From Lachnospiraceae bacterium (GTDB lineage: Bacteria > Bacillota > Clostridia > Lachnospirales > Lachnospiraceae): a DNA stretch of 49,778 nucleotides. Where the stretch lies: the NCBI GenBank assembly GCA_003447295.1, contig DLZQ01000009.1, positions 14,067 through 63,844 of the forward strand. The letters run 5' to 3'. The position numbers were made by a program, and so were the translations under genes. Under the pieces are notes generated by a model. That model had not been told where the DNA came from. It ran no database searches and saw nothing but the letters and a program-made list of their open reading frames with translations. This document shows, one piece after another, positions 8,982 through 16,364 of this stretch; position 1 is the first letter of the stretch, and every line of letters begins with the position of its first letter.

Positions 8982-9053
8982 GGCTGATTGGTCAAGCGGT
9001 TAAGACGTCGCCCTCTCACGGCGAAAACAGGGGTTCGATTCCCCTATCAGCTG
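8982..9053 (+). tRNA. tRNA-Glu (anticodon CTC), copy 2
   Basis: This gene is identical over all 72 bases to the copy at 8822-8893, with the same acceptor, D, anticodon (loop CTCTCAC) and T arms. It has its own promoter and is followed after 42 bases by an intrinsic terminator. The duplicate probably raises the dose of the GAG-reading tRNA. Confidence 0.95.
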
Positions 9054-9095
9054 CTTATTCTTTTAATAGAATAGCCCAACCCTGAAAAGTGTCGA

Positions 9096-9130
9096 AGAGC
9101 AGAAATGATTGCTTTTTGGCTCTTTTTTTT
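9096..9130 (+). terminator. Intrinsic terminator after tRNA-Glu copy 2
   Basis: AGAGC (9096-9100) pairs with GCTCT (9119-9123). Inner CAGAAA can pair with TTTTTG. A run of eight T (9123-9130) follows. It separates the tRNA genes from the topA promoter. Confidence 0.75.
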
Positions 9131-9141
9131 ATAAATTTTTC

Positions 9142-9170
9142 TTGCCATTCCCATTTTTTTGTTGTATAGT
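9142..9170 (+). promoter_or_regulatory. Sigma-A-type promoter for topA
   Basis: TTGCCA (9142-9147), a 17-base spacer and TATAGT (9165-9170) follow the tRNA terminator. Transcription would start near 9177, giving a leader of about 85 bases before the preferred topA start. Confidence 0.7.
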
Positions 9171-9262
9171 GGTTCACGATTACTCAAATCATGGGGAAAT
9201 TACGGCAAAGAGGCGGGAACCGAAAGCCGTATATCCGCGAAAACGGATGGATGGGAGCATAT

Positions 9263-11338
9263 ATGGCAAAATATTTAGTAATTGTTGAGTCACCGGCGAA
9301 GGTGAAGACAATCAAAAAATTTTTGGGAGCGAATTATGAGGTTATGGCCAGCCAGGGGCATGTGAGGGACCTGCCCAAGAGTCAGCTGGGAATTGATGTG
9401 GAACATGACTATGAACCGAAATACATTACGATCCGCGGCAAGGGAGATCTGCTGGCATCCTTACGTAAAGAAGTGAAGAAAGCAGAGAAGATCTATCTCG
9501 CAACCGACCCGGACCGTGAGGGAGAGGCCATTTCCTGGCATTTATACTATGCCTTGAAACTGGAAGATAAAAAAGTATATCGTATCACCTTTAATGAGAT
9601 CACCAAAAGTGCGGTGAAGGAATCCTTAAAGCATGCCAGAGAGATTGATATGAATCTGGTAGATGCCCAGCAGGCGAGACGTGTGTTAGACCGCGTGGTA
9701 GGCTATCGGATCTCCCCTATTCTGTGGGCGAAGATCAAGAGAGGCTTAAGTGCCGGCCGCGTGCAGTCTGTGGCTCTGCGGATCATCTGCGACAGAGAGG
9801 ATGAGATCAATGCCTTCATTCCGGAGGAGTACTGGTCCCTGGATGTGAATCTGAAAGTAAAGGGCGAGAAAAAGCCCATCTGCGCAAAATATTACGGAAC
9901 TACGGAGAAAAAGCAGGGGATCGGCAGCAAGGAAGAAGCTGATGAGATCATGAATTCCCTGAAGGGCACCAAATACGAAGTGAAGGAAGTTCGACACGGC
10001 GAGCGTGTGAAGAAGGCACCCCTTCCGTTTACTACCTCCACCTTACAGCAGGAAGCCAGCAAGGTGCTGAATTTCTCCACTCAGAAGACCATGCGTCTGG
10101 CACAGCAGTTATACGAAGGTGTGGATATCAAGGGAGAAGGTACGGTAGGTCTGATCACCTACTTGCGTACCGATTCCACCCGTGTATCGGAAGAAGCGGA
10201 AGCACAGGCTGAGCAGTTCATCGACGCACATTACGGTGAAAAGTACAAGACTGCCGCAAATTCAGAAAAAAAGAACGGTCAGAAGATCCAGGATGCCCAC
10301 GAAGCCATCCGCCCTACGGATTTAAACCGTATGCCCATTGCTATCAAAGAGCAGCTTCCGAGAGATTTATTCCGGCTGTATCAGCTGATCTGGAAGCGTT
10401 TTGTAGCAAGCCGCATGAGTGCAGCACAGTATGATACCACCTCTGTAAAGATCCAGGCAAAGAACCGGATCTTCACTCTGGCAGCATCGAAAATGCGCTT
10501 TGACGGTTTTATGAGTGTCTATACCCAGGAAGAGGATAAGGACGAGGAAAATGTACTGGGTGGCAACCTGGATGAGAATAGCGTACTGGAATTTTTAAAT
10601 TTTGATCCGAAGCAGCACTTTACCCAGCCTCCCGCACATTATACCGAGGCAAGTCTGGTGCGTGCCCTGGAAGAACTGGGCATCGGACGTCCCAGTACCT
10701 ATGCACCTACCATCACCACGATTCTCGCCAGAAGATATATTACCAAGGAAAATCGTAATATCTATGTGACGGAGCTGGGGGAAGTGGTCAATCATATGAT
10801 GAAGGAAGCCTTCCCTGCCATCGTGGATGTAAATTTTACCGCCAATATGGAGACCTTACTGGATGGCGTGGAAGAAGGCACCGTGAAGTGGAAGACCATT
10901 GTGGAGAACTTCTATCCGGATCTGGATGCAGCAGTGAAAAAAGCTGAGAAAGATCTGGCAGAGGTGACGATCGCGGATGAAGAATCCGATGAAGTCTGTG
11001 AACTGTGCGGCAGACGCATGGTGATCAAATACGGACCTCACGGCAGATTCCTGGCATGCCCCGGATTTCCGGAGTGCCGCAATACCAAGCCTTATTTCGA
11101 GAAGATTGGTGTGGCATGCCCCAAGTGCGGCAAAGATATTGTCATGAAGAAGACCAAGAAGGGCAGAAGATATTACGGCTGTATCGATAATCCGGAATGT
11201 GATTTCATGGTATGGCAGAAGCCTTCGGGGGAGAAATGCCCCCGTTGTGGTAAGCTGCTACTGGAAAAAGGTAACAAGCTGGTCTGCATGGACGAACAAT
11301 GTGGTTATGTAAAAAATAAACCGACGGAAGAGAAGTAG
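9263..11338 (+). CDS. topA: DNA topoisomerase I (type IA)
   Basis: TopA relaxes negative supercoils by a 5'-phosphotyrosine strand-passage mechanism. I start it at ATG 9263 because MAKYLVIVESPAKVKTI is the canonical N-terminus and GGGAG lies 5 bases upstream; an in-frame ATG at 9191 would add 24 atypical residues. The 691-residue protein has a Toprim domain (E in VESPAKVKT; TDPDREGEAIS near 75). The central domains carry the active-site tyrosine Y300 in ITYLRTDSTR. Three C-terminal four-cysteine zinc ribbons begin at CELCGRRM, CPKCGKDI and CPRCGKLL. topA sits near dprA and codY, as in Bacillus, but trmFO, xerC and clpQY, which lie between topA and codY there, are missing here. Confidence 0.97.
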   Translation: MAKYLVIVESPAKVKTIKKFLGANYEVMASQGHVRDLPKSQLGIDVEHDYEPKYITIRGKGDLLASLRKEVKKAEKIYLATDPDREGEAISWHLYYALKLEDKKVYRITFNEITKSAVKESLKHAREIDMNLVDAQQARRVLDRVVGYRISPILWAKIKRGLSAGRVQSVALRIICDREDEINAFIPEEYWSLDVNLKVKGEKKPICAKYYGTTEKKQGIGSKEEADEIMNSLKGTKYEVKEVRHGERVKKAPLPFTTSTLQQEASKVLNFSTQKTMRLAQQLYEGVDIKGEGTVGLITYLRTDSTRVSEEAEAQAEQFIDAHYGEKYKTAANSEKKNGQKIQDAHEAIRPTDLNRMPIAIKEQLPRDLFRLYQLIWKRFVASRMSAAQYDTTSVKIQAKNRIFTLAASKMRFDGFMSVYTQEEDKDEENVLGGNLDENSVLEFLNFDPKQHFTQPPAHYTEASLVRALEELGIGRPSTYAPTITTILARRYITKENRNIYVTELGEVVNHMMKEAFPAIVDVNFTANMETLLDGVEEGTVKWKTIVENFYPDLDAAVKKAEKDLAEVTIADEESDEVCELCGRRMVIKYGPHGRFLACPGFPECRNTKPYFEKIGVACPKCGKDIVMKKTKKGRRYYGCIDNPECDFMVWQKPSGEKCPRCGKLLLEKGNKLVCMDEQCGYVKNKPTEEK

Positions 11339-11354
11339 TTTTATATACTGTCAG

Positions 11355-11369
11355 AATTTTCTCATAAAT
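11355..11369. promoter_or_regulatory. Possible CodY box upstream of codY
   Basis: The 15 bases AATTTTCTCATAAAT match 12 of 15 positions of the published CodY-binding consensus AATTTTCWGAAAATT. The site ends 14 bases before the codY -35 box. In other Firmicutes CodY binds its own promoter region, so autoregulation is plausible, but an AT-rich 12/15 match can arise by chance. Confidence 0.3.
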
Positions 11370-11383
11370 TAGCGCTATTTCCA

Positions 11384-11412
11384 TTGTAATCTGAAATTAC
11401 ATGTGCTACAAT
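11384..11412 (+). promoter_or_regulatory. Sigma-A-type promoter for codY
   Basis: TTGTAA (11384-11389), a 17-base spacer and TACAAT (11407-11412) lie 49 bases before the codY ATG. I see no terminator between topA and codY, so read-through is also possible. Confidence 0.65.
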
Positions 11413-11461
11413 GTGCATAACATCTCGTAGTTTCGTAGTATGTGTAAACGGAGGAAGATAG

Positions 11462-12250
11462 ATGAGCAGCGTACAATTGTTGGACAAGACACGTAAGATC
11501 GGTAAATTGTTACACAATAACAACTCCAGCAAAGTGGTATTCAGCGATATCTGTAAGGTAATGCGCGAGATCCTGAATTCCAATGTACTGGTAATCAGCA
11601 GGAAGGGTAAGGTGTTGGGAGTAGGTAAATCCGACGGGATCGAACCCATTACAGAGCTTTTGGATGACAATATCGGCGGATTTATCGATCCAATGTTAAA
11701 TGAGAGACTGCTTGGTGTGTTATCCACGAAGGAGAATGTCAATCTGGAGACTTTGGGCTTCGAGAATATCGATACGAGAAAGTTCCAGGCGATCATCACT
11801 CCTATCGAGATCGCCGGTGAGAGACTGGGAACACTCTTTATTTATAAGTGCAACGAACAGTATGACATTGACGATATTATTCTCTGCGAGTACGGGACCA
11901 CCGTGGTGGGACTGGAAATGCTCCGGGCAGTGAACGAAGAGAGTGCGGAGGAGAGTCGTAAGGTAGCGGTTGTGAAATCCGCAGTCAGCACCCTGTCTTT
12001 CTCGGAGATGGAAGCCATTACCCATATCTTCGATGAATTAAACGGTATGGAAGGAATCCTGGTAGCCAGCAAGATCGCCGACAGAGTCGGTATTACCAGA
12101 TCCGTCATTGTCAATGCCTTAAGAAAGTTTGAAAGTGCCGGCGTTATTGAGTCCAGATCCTCCGGCATGAAGGGAACATATATCAAGGTGTTGAACGATG
12201 CCGTGTTTGATGAGATCGAAGAATTAAAGCGTCAGAACGGCCGGAATTAA
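11462..12250 (+). CDS. codY: GTP-sensing transcriptional pleiotropic repressor CodY
   Basis: CodY represses metabolic, competence and motility genes when GTP and branched-chain amino acids are abundant. The 262-residue protein has the family's N-terminal GAF ligand domain (about 1-155, starting SVQLLDKTRKIGKLL). A long linker helix follows, then a C-terminal winged helix-turn-helix with the near-invariant ASKIADRVGITRSVIVNALR at about 202-221. GGAGG lies 7 bases before the ATG. It is followed by a terminator and then the flagellar operon; codY directly precedes flgB in Bacillus too, where CodY represses fla/che. No good CodY box is visible at the flgB promoter here, so direct control of the operon remains unproven. 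Confidence 0.97.
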   Translation: MSSVQLLDKTRKIGKLLHNNNSSKVVFSDICKVMREILNSNVLVISRKGKVLGVGKSDGIEPITELLDDNIGGFIDPMLNERLLGVLSTKENVNLETLGFENIDTRKFQAIITPIEIAGERLGTLFIYKCNEQYDIDDIILCEYGTTVVGLEMLRAVNEESAEESRKVAVVKSAVSTLSFSEMEAITHIFDELNGMEGILVASKIADRVGITRSVIVNALRKFESAGVIESRSSGMKGTYIKVLNDAVFDEIEELKRQNGRN

Positions 12251-12281
12251 GCAAAAATACGAAAATAATGACAGATTAGGA

Positions 12282-12320
12282 AGAAGAGACTATTGCGAAA
12301 AATGGTCTCTTCTCTTATTT
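12282..12320 (+). terminator. Intrinsic terminator after codY
   Basis: A perfect 9-bp stem, AGAAGAGAC (12282-12290) with GTCTCTTCT (12305-12313), has a 14-base loop and a T-rich tail (CTTATTTTAG). It isolates codY from the flagellar operon. Confidence 0.75.
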
Positions 12321-12325
12321 TAGTA

Positions 12326-12353
12326 TTGTGTTTTTGTCGAAATACTTTATAAT
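12326..12353 (+). promoter_or_regulatory. Main sigma-A-type promoter of the flagellar operon
   Basis: TTGTGT (12326-12331), a 16-base spacer and a perfect TATAAT (12348-12353) lie 78 bases before flgB. It sits directly after the codY terminator. No sigma-28 motif is visible here, which fits an early-class operon read by the housekeeping polymerase. Confidence 0.6.
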
Positions 12354-12379
12354 AAAGTAGTGTGGGTATGGTAGAAGCG

Positions 12380-12413
12380 GTTCCTAGGCGATTTTATCGA
12401 TTCCCTAAGGAAC
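12380..12413 (+). promoter_or_regulatory. Leader hairpin before flgB
   Basis: GTTCCTAGG (12380-12388) pairs with CCTAAGGAAC (12404-12413) with one bulged base, and inner CGAT (12389-12392) pairs with ATCG (12396-12399). It lies between the promoter and the flgB ribosome binding site (GTGAGG). No T-run follows. It could tune translation, stability or binding of a regulator; it does not match a c-di-GMP riboswitch. Confidence 0.45.
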
Positions 12414-12431
12414 AGCAGAATGTGAGGTAGT

Positions 12432-12821
12432 ATGATACAGACAAACGCGTTTGATTATATCAATGTTTTAAATCGTGCAGCGGATGCTGCATGGCAACGC
12501 AACGAAGCTATTTCCAATAATATTGCAAACGTGGATACACCGGGCTACAAGAGACAGGATGTGGCATTTGAATCAGTACTGCAGAAGGCACTGGGGAACA
12601 ACCGGTATGAGTCCATGGACGAGAAGGTCAGCAATATTAACTTAAGCAGACTCCGGGGCAGAGCGTATGTGGATTATGCCAATTATTCCTACCGCCTGGA
12701 CGGCAACAATGTGGATATTGAGAACGAAAATGTAATGCTGGCGGAGAATCAGCTAAAATATCAAGGATTGATCAGCAGTATTAATCAGGAATTTACCAAT
12801 TTACAGACAGTGATGAAGTGA
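12432..12821 (+). CDS. flgB: Flagellar basal-body rod protein FlgB
   Basis: FlgB forms part of the proximal rod that crosses the peptidoglycan. At 129 residues it matches the family's usual length. The N-terminal flagellar rod motif is clear (RNEAISNNIANVDTPGYKR at about 23-41), as is the C-terminal amphipathic helix (ENVMLAENQLKYQGLISSIN) that polymerises with neighbouring rod subunits. The protein lacks a cleavable signal because rod proteins leave through the flagellar export gate. It is the first gene of the operon, with flgC 10 bases downstream. Confidence 0.96.
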   Translation: MIQTNAFDYINVLNRAADAAWQRNEAISNNIANVDTPGYKRQDVAFESVLQKALGNNRYESMDEKVSNINLSRLRGRAYVDYANYSYRLDGNNVDIENENVMLAENQLKYQGLISSINQEFTNLQTVMK

Positions 12822-12831
12822 GGAATAGCGT

Positions 12832-13275
12832 ATGAGTATGTTTTCAGCATTTGATGTTACGGCGTCGGGACTTACCGCACAGAGACTGCGTATGGACGTG
12901 ATCTCTGAAAACGTTGCCAACGCCAATACCACGAGAACCGAAGATGGTACCCCTTACCGCCGTAAGATCGTTACTTTTCAGCAGAAGAATCAGCAGCAGA
13001 CCTTCAGTCAGGTGTTCCATGATGTGAAGAGCAGCTATACCGGCAGCGGTGTTAAAGTGAGTCAGGTCTTCGAGGACACCACAACGGAGATGAATATGGT
13101 ATATGATCCTTCCCATCCGGATGCGGATGAGAACGGTTATGTGACCTATCCCAACGTGAATATTATCACCGAGATGACAGACCTGATCGATGCCAGCAGA
13201 TCCTACGAGGCGAACTCTACGGCATTTAATGCCAGCAAGTCCATGGCACTAAAAGGTCTTGAGATCGGTCAGTAA
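12832..13275 (+). CDS. flgC: Flagellar basal-body rod protein FlgC
   Basis: FlgC is another proximal rod subunit, 147 residues long as expected. The N-terminal motif FDVTASGLTAQRLRMDVISE with ENVANANTT marks the family, and the C-terminal DLIDASRSYEANSTAFNASK helix is the usual rod/hook assembly helix. GAGG lies 9 bases upstream of the ATG. A 73-base gap follows before fliE. Confidence 0.96.
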   Translation: MSMFSAFDVTASGLTAQRLRMDVISENVANANTTRTEDGTPYRRKIVTFQQKNQQQTFSQVFHDVKSSYTGSGVKVSQVFEDTTTEMNMVYDPSHPDADENGYVTYPNVNIITEMTDLIDASRSYEANSTAFNASKSMALKGLEIGQ

Positions 13276-13292
13276 TCTGACGAATCCCTTAG

Positions 13293-13316
13293 GCGGCTGC
13301 CGGATACAAAAGCCGC
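13293..13316 (+). repeat. Small hairpin between flgC and fliE
   Basis: GCGGCT (13293-13298) pairs with AGCCGC (13311-13316) around a 12-base loop. There is no T-run. It may affect mRNA stability between the two cistrons; no other feature is visible in this 73-base gap. Confidence 0.35.
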
Positions 13317-13348
13317 AATACATGTAAGGAAGGACATGGTTTATTAAA

Positions 13349-13684
13349 ATGGATATTTCCGCAATTACCGCTTTGAATAGTGTAAATGGTACCGCCAGTG
13401 TATCTCCCACCTCTTTGACCGGAATGCTGGCAGAGAAGGAGAAAAAGGCAGAGGGCACAATGTTCGAAGCTTTTCTGAATACAGCTATTGACAACGTAAA
13501 GACAACCAACAGCTATCTCTCGGATGCCGAGAATGAGAAGATCCGTTTTGCACTGGGTGAGACGGACAACACTCATGATCTTACCATTGCCATGGAGAAG
13601 GCATCTACCGCACTGCAGTATACGGTAGCTATCCGCGATAAGGTGATGGAGGCATACAAGGAACTGATGCAGATCCAGATCTGA
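13349..13684 (+). CDS. fliE: Flagellar hook-basal body complex protein FliE
   Basis: FliE joins the MS ring to the rod and is the first substrate of the export gate. The 111-residue product is typical in size. Its C-terminal half carries the family pattern, with HDLTIAMEKASTALQYTVAI followed by RDKVMEAYKELMQIQI, which forms the helix inserted at the ring-rod junction. The purine-rich AAGGAAGGA is 15 bases before the ATG, longer than usual, but no other in-frame start fits. It lies between flgC and fliF, as in all related operons. Confidence 0.95.
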   Translation: MDISAITALNSVNGTASVSPTSLTGMLAEKEKKAEGTMFEAFLNTAIDNVKTTNSYLSDAENEKIRFALGETDNTHDLTIAMEKASTALQYTVAIRDKVMEAYKELMQIQI

Positions 13685-13725
13685 TCAGGCAGAAGTTAAT
13701 CTTGACATAAGAGGAGAGAGCTGCA

Positions 13726-15330
13726 ATGGCAGACAGATTAAAAGAAATACCTGCAAAAATACTGGAATGGTGGAACAAGTTCACGACCAGACAGAAGAGC
13801 ATCATTATCGGAGCTGCTGCGGTCGTGATTTTCGCATTTGCGATCATCATGTACGTCATGACCAAACCACAGTATGTCCGGCTGATCACCTGTGAGACCA
13901 CCGCACAGGCGTCAGAGATCATATCCACTCTGGATAGCGCGGGGATCGGACACAGAGAATCCAATGATGGACTGAAGATCGATGTAGAGAGCAGCAAACA
14001 GAGTGCGGCAAATCTGGCACTCGGATCTGCGGGATACATGCCGGATGAATTGAAACTGAGCGATTATCTGGGCAACAGTATGTCTACGACTGCTACTGAC
14101 AAGGAGAGACTTTACAATTCCTATCTGGAAAAATACATCACCCAGACCATAGAGGCACAGAGTGCCGTAAAATCCGCTAAAGTGCATTTGAGCTTTCCAA
14201 AGGATAACGGAACGCTGGCAGCACAGAAGGAAGAGGCTTCTGCGTTCATTCAGCTGGAACTGGACGGAACCTTTACTTCCGCCAATGCGGCAGCACTGGC
14301 AAAATGTGTGGCTACCTGGCTGCGAAATGACACTACGGCGAATATTACGATTATGGATACAGATTCCAACCTGCTGTTTGCAGGCGGGGATGATTACAGC
14401 TCCGCGGGTATTGCCAATTCCATGCAGGAATTGCAGAATCAGGCGGAGTCTATGATCGCCAATCAGGTAAAAAAGGTGCTGCTGGGAACCAAGCAGTATA
14501 ACGATGCGGCAGTTACCAGCCATCTGAGCATGGATTTCTCCGATTACGAAGAGACCGTAAAAGAATATTATGCAAACTCCGACAGAACAGAGGGTATGCT
14601 TTCTCATGAGGAGACCTATGAGAGTGAGAATACCAATGACGGTGGCGGAGTACCCGGTACTACCTCCAACGGCGAGAGCGGTAATACCACCTATGTATCA
14701 CCGGACAGCAATAACAGCTCTTCGTCCACTTCCGAGACGAGCAGAGATTACCTGCCCAACGAGTCTATTACGAACACCGTAACTCCGGCAGGGGGAATCA
14801 ATTATACGAATTCTTCCATCTCTATTGCGGCCATCACTTACCGGGAGGTCCATTACGAGGATGTGAAGAGACAGGGACTTTTGGATGGCACAACATGGGA
14901 CGAATACAAATCCCAGAACAGTGCAGACAAAAAGATCGATGTGGATCAGGATATGTACAGCCTGGTAGCAAATGCCACCGGCATCAGCGAAGATAAGATT
15001 ACGATCATTGCTTATGAAAGCCCGATCTTTTATGACAAGGAGAGTAAGCCTGTCAGTGTACAGAACATACTCAGCATAGTAATGTTAGTACTGATCCTCG
15101 GACTGTTAGCCTTTGTGGTACTGCACAGCATGCGCACCAGACAGGCAGTACAGCAGGAAGAGGAAGTATCTGTGGAAAATATGCTGCAATCCACTCCTGA
15201 GTCGGAACTGGAAGATATCGATGTGGAATCCAAATCCGAGACACGTAAGATGATCGAGAAATTCGTAGATGAGAATCCGGAATCTGCAGCAGCATTATTG
15301 CGTAACTGGCTGAACGAGGACTGGAACTAA
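13726..15330 (+). CDS. fliF: Flagellar MS-ring protein FliF
   Basis: FliF builds the membrane-supramembrane ring on which the flagellum assembles. The 534-residue protein has a cytoplasmic N-terminus and a first membrane helix (about 24-46). A large extracytoplasmic part contains the YscJ-like ring-building domains (for example YNSYLEKYITQTIEAQSAVK). A Ser/Asn/Thr-rich linker lies near 300-350. A second membrane helix (about 445-467) and a C-terminal tail with ETRKMIEKFVDENPESAA, the FliG-binding region, complete it. GGAGAGAG precedes the ATG. fliG follows after 14 bases. Confidence 0.97.
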   Translation: MADRLKEIPAKILEWWNKFTTRQKSIIIGAAAVVIFAFAIIMYVMTKPQYVRLITCETTAQASEIISTLDSAGIGHRESNDGLKIDVESSKQSAANLALGSAGYMPDELKLSDYLGNSMSTTATDKERLYNSYLEKYITQTIEAQSAVKSAKVHLSFPKDNGTLAAQKEEASAFIQLELDGTFTSANAAALAKCVATWLRNDTTANITIMDTDSNLLFAGGDDYSSAGIANSMQELQNQAESMIANQVKKVLLGTKQYNDAAVTSHLSMDFSDYEETVKEYYANSDRTEGMLSHEETYESENTNDGGGVPGTTSNGESGNTTYVSPDSNNSSSSTSETSRDYLPNESITNTVTPAGGINYTNSSISIAAITYREVHYEDVKRQGLLDGTTWDEYKSQNSADKKIDVDQDMYSLVANATGISEDKITIIAYESPIFYDKESKPVSVQNILSIVMLVLILGLLAFVVLHSMRTRQAVQQEEEVSVENMLQSTPESELEDIDVESKSETRKMIEKFVDENPESAAALLRNWLNEDWN

Positions 15331-15344
15331 GAAACGGAGTAACT

Positions 15345-16364
15345 ATGGCAAGGACAAAAGCAGAAGGCGGAATATCGGGGGTGCAGAAAGCAGCAATCCT
15401 TTTGATCGCATTGGGACCGGAGAGATCCGCCGGAATTTTTAAACACTTAAAAGAGGAAGAAATCGAGGAACTGACCCTGGAGATTGCCAATACCCGAAGC
15501 GTAACCCCCCAGGTGAAGGAAGAAGTGATCAACGAATTTTATGAAGTTTGTCTGGCACAGCAGTATATTGCCGAGGGTGGTATCAATTATGCGAAGGAAC
15601 TGTTGGAGAAGGCACTGGGCACCGACAAGGCAATGGATGTTATCGGTAAGCTGACTGCGTCTCTGCAGGTGAAGCCTTTCGAATTTGTGCGTAAGACCGA
15701 TGCCAGCCAGCTGATCAACTTCATTCAGGATGAGCATCCGCAGACCATAGCCCTGATCCTGTCCTATCTGGCTCCCAGTCAGGCAGCACTGATCATCTCT
15801 GCACTGCCTCCCGACAGTCAGGCGGAAGTGGCAAGACGTATTGCTGTTATGGATCGTACCAGTCCCGATGTCATCAAAGAAGTGGAAAAGGTACTGGAAT
15901 CCAAGCTGGCAAGTCTGGTGAATCAGGACTATACCATTATCGGTGGTGTCGATGCAGTGGTAGATATTCTGAATACGGTAGACCGTGGTACCGAGAAACA
16001 CATTATGGAGACACTGGAGATCGAAGAGCCGGAACTGGCAGACGAGATCCGCAAAAAGATGTTTGTATTCGAAGATATCCTTCTGCTGGACGACAAAGCG
16101 ATACAGCGTGTGCTGCGTGATGTGGACAATAACGATCTGGCAGTGGCACTGAAGGGCGCCAACGAACAGGTACAGAATGCGATCTTCAATAACCTGTCCA
16201 AGCGTCTTGTGGTTATGATCAAGGAAGATATGGAATTCATGGGACCTGTCCGTATGAAGGATGTAGAGGAAGCACAGCAGAAGATCGTCAATATTATCCG
16301 TAAGCTGGAGGATTCCGGTGAGATCATCATTTCCAGAGGCGGAGGTGACGAGATCGTTGTCTAG
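15345..16364 (+). CDS. fliG: Flagellar motor switch protein FliG
   Basis: FliG transmits torque between the MotA stator and the rotor. The 339 residues match the family. The N-terminal domain that binds FliF comes first (GVQKAAILLIALGPERSA). The middle domain has the EHPQTIALILSYL signature near 125. The C-terminal ARM/torque domain carries the charged helix (LLDDKAIQRVLRDVDNNDLA) that contacts MotA. It ends with the typical GDEIVV-like tail. fliH overlaps its end by 8 bases if the TTG start is used. Confidence 0.98.
   Translation: MARTKAEGGISGVQKAAILLIALGPERSAGIFKHLKEEEIEELTLEIANTRSVTPQVKEEVINEFYEVCLAQQYIAEGGINYAKELLEKALGTDKAMDVIGKLTASLQVKPFEFVRKTDASQLINFIQDEHPQTIALILSYLAPSQAALIISALPPDSQAEVARRIAVMDRTSPDVIKEVEKVLESKLASLVNQDYTIIGGVDAVVDILNTVDRGTEKHIMETLEIEEPELADEIRKKMFVFEDILLLDDKAIQRVLRDVDNNDLAVALKGANEQVQNAIFNNLSKRLVVMIKEDMEFMGPVRMKDVEEAQQKIVNIIRKLEDSGEIIISRGGGDEIVV

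Noticed and set aside
12254..12268. CodY box near the flagellar promoter
   Set aside because: The AT-rich stretch matches only about 9 of 15 consensus positions, so it gives no support for direct CodY binding.
12334..12353. TTGTCG as -35 for the flagellar TATAAT
   Set aside because: The spacer is 8 bases; TTGTGT at 12326 with a 16-base spacer is the better pair.
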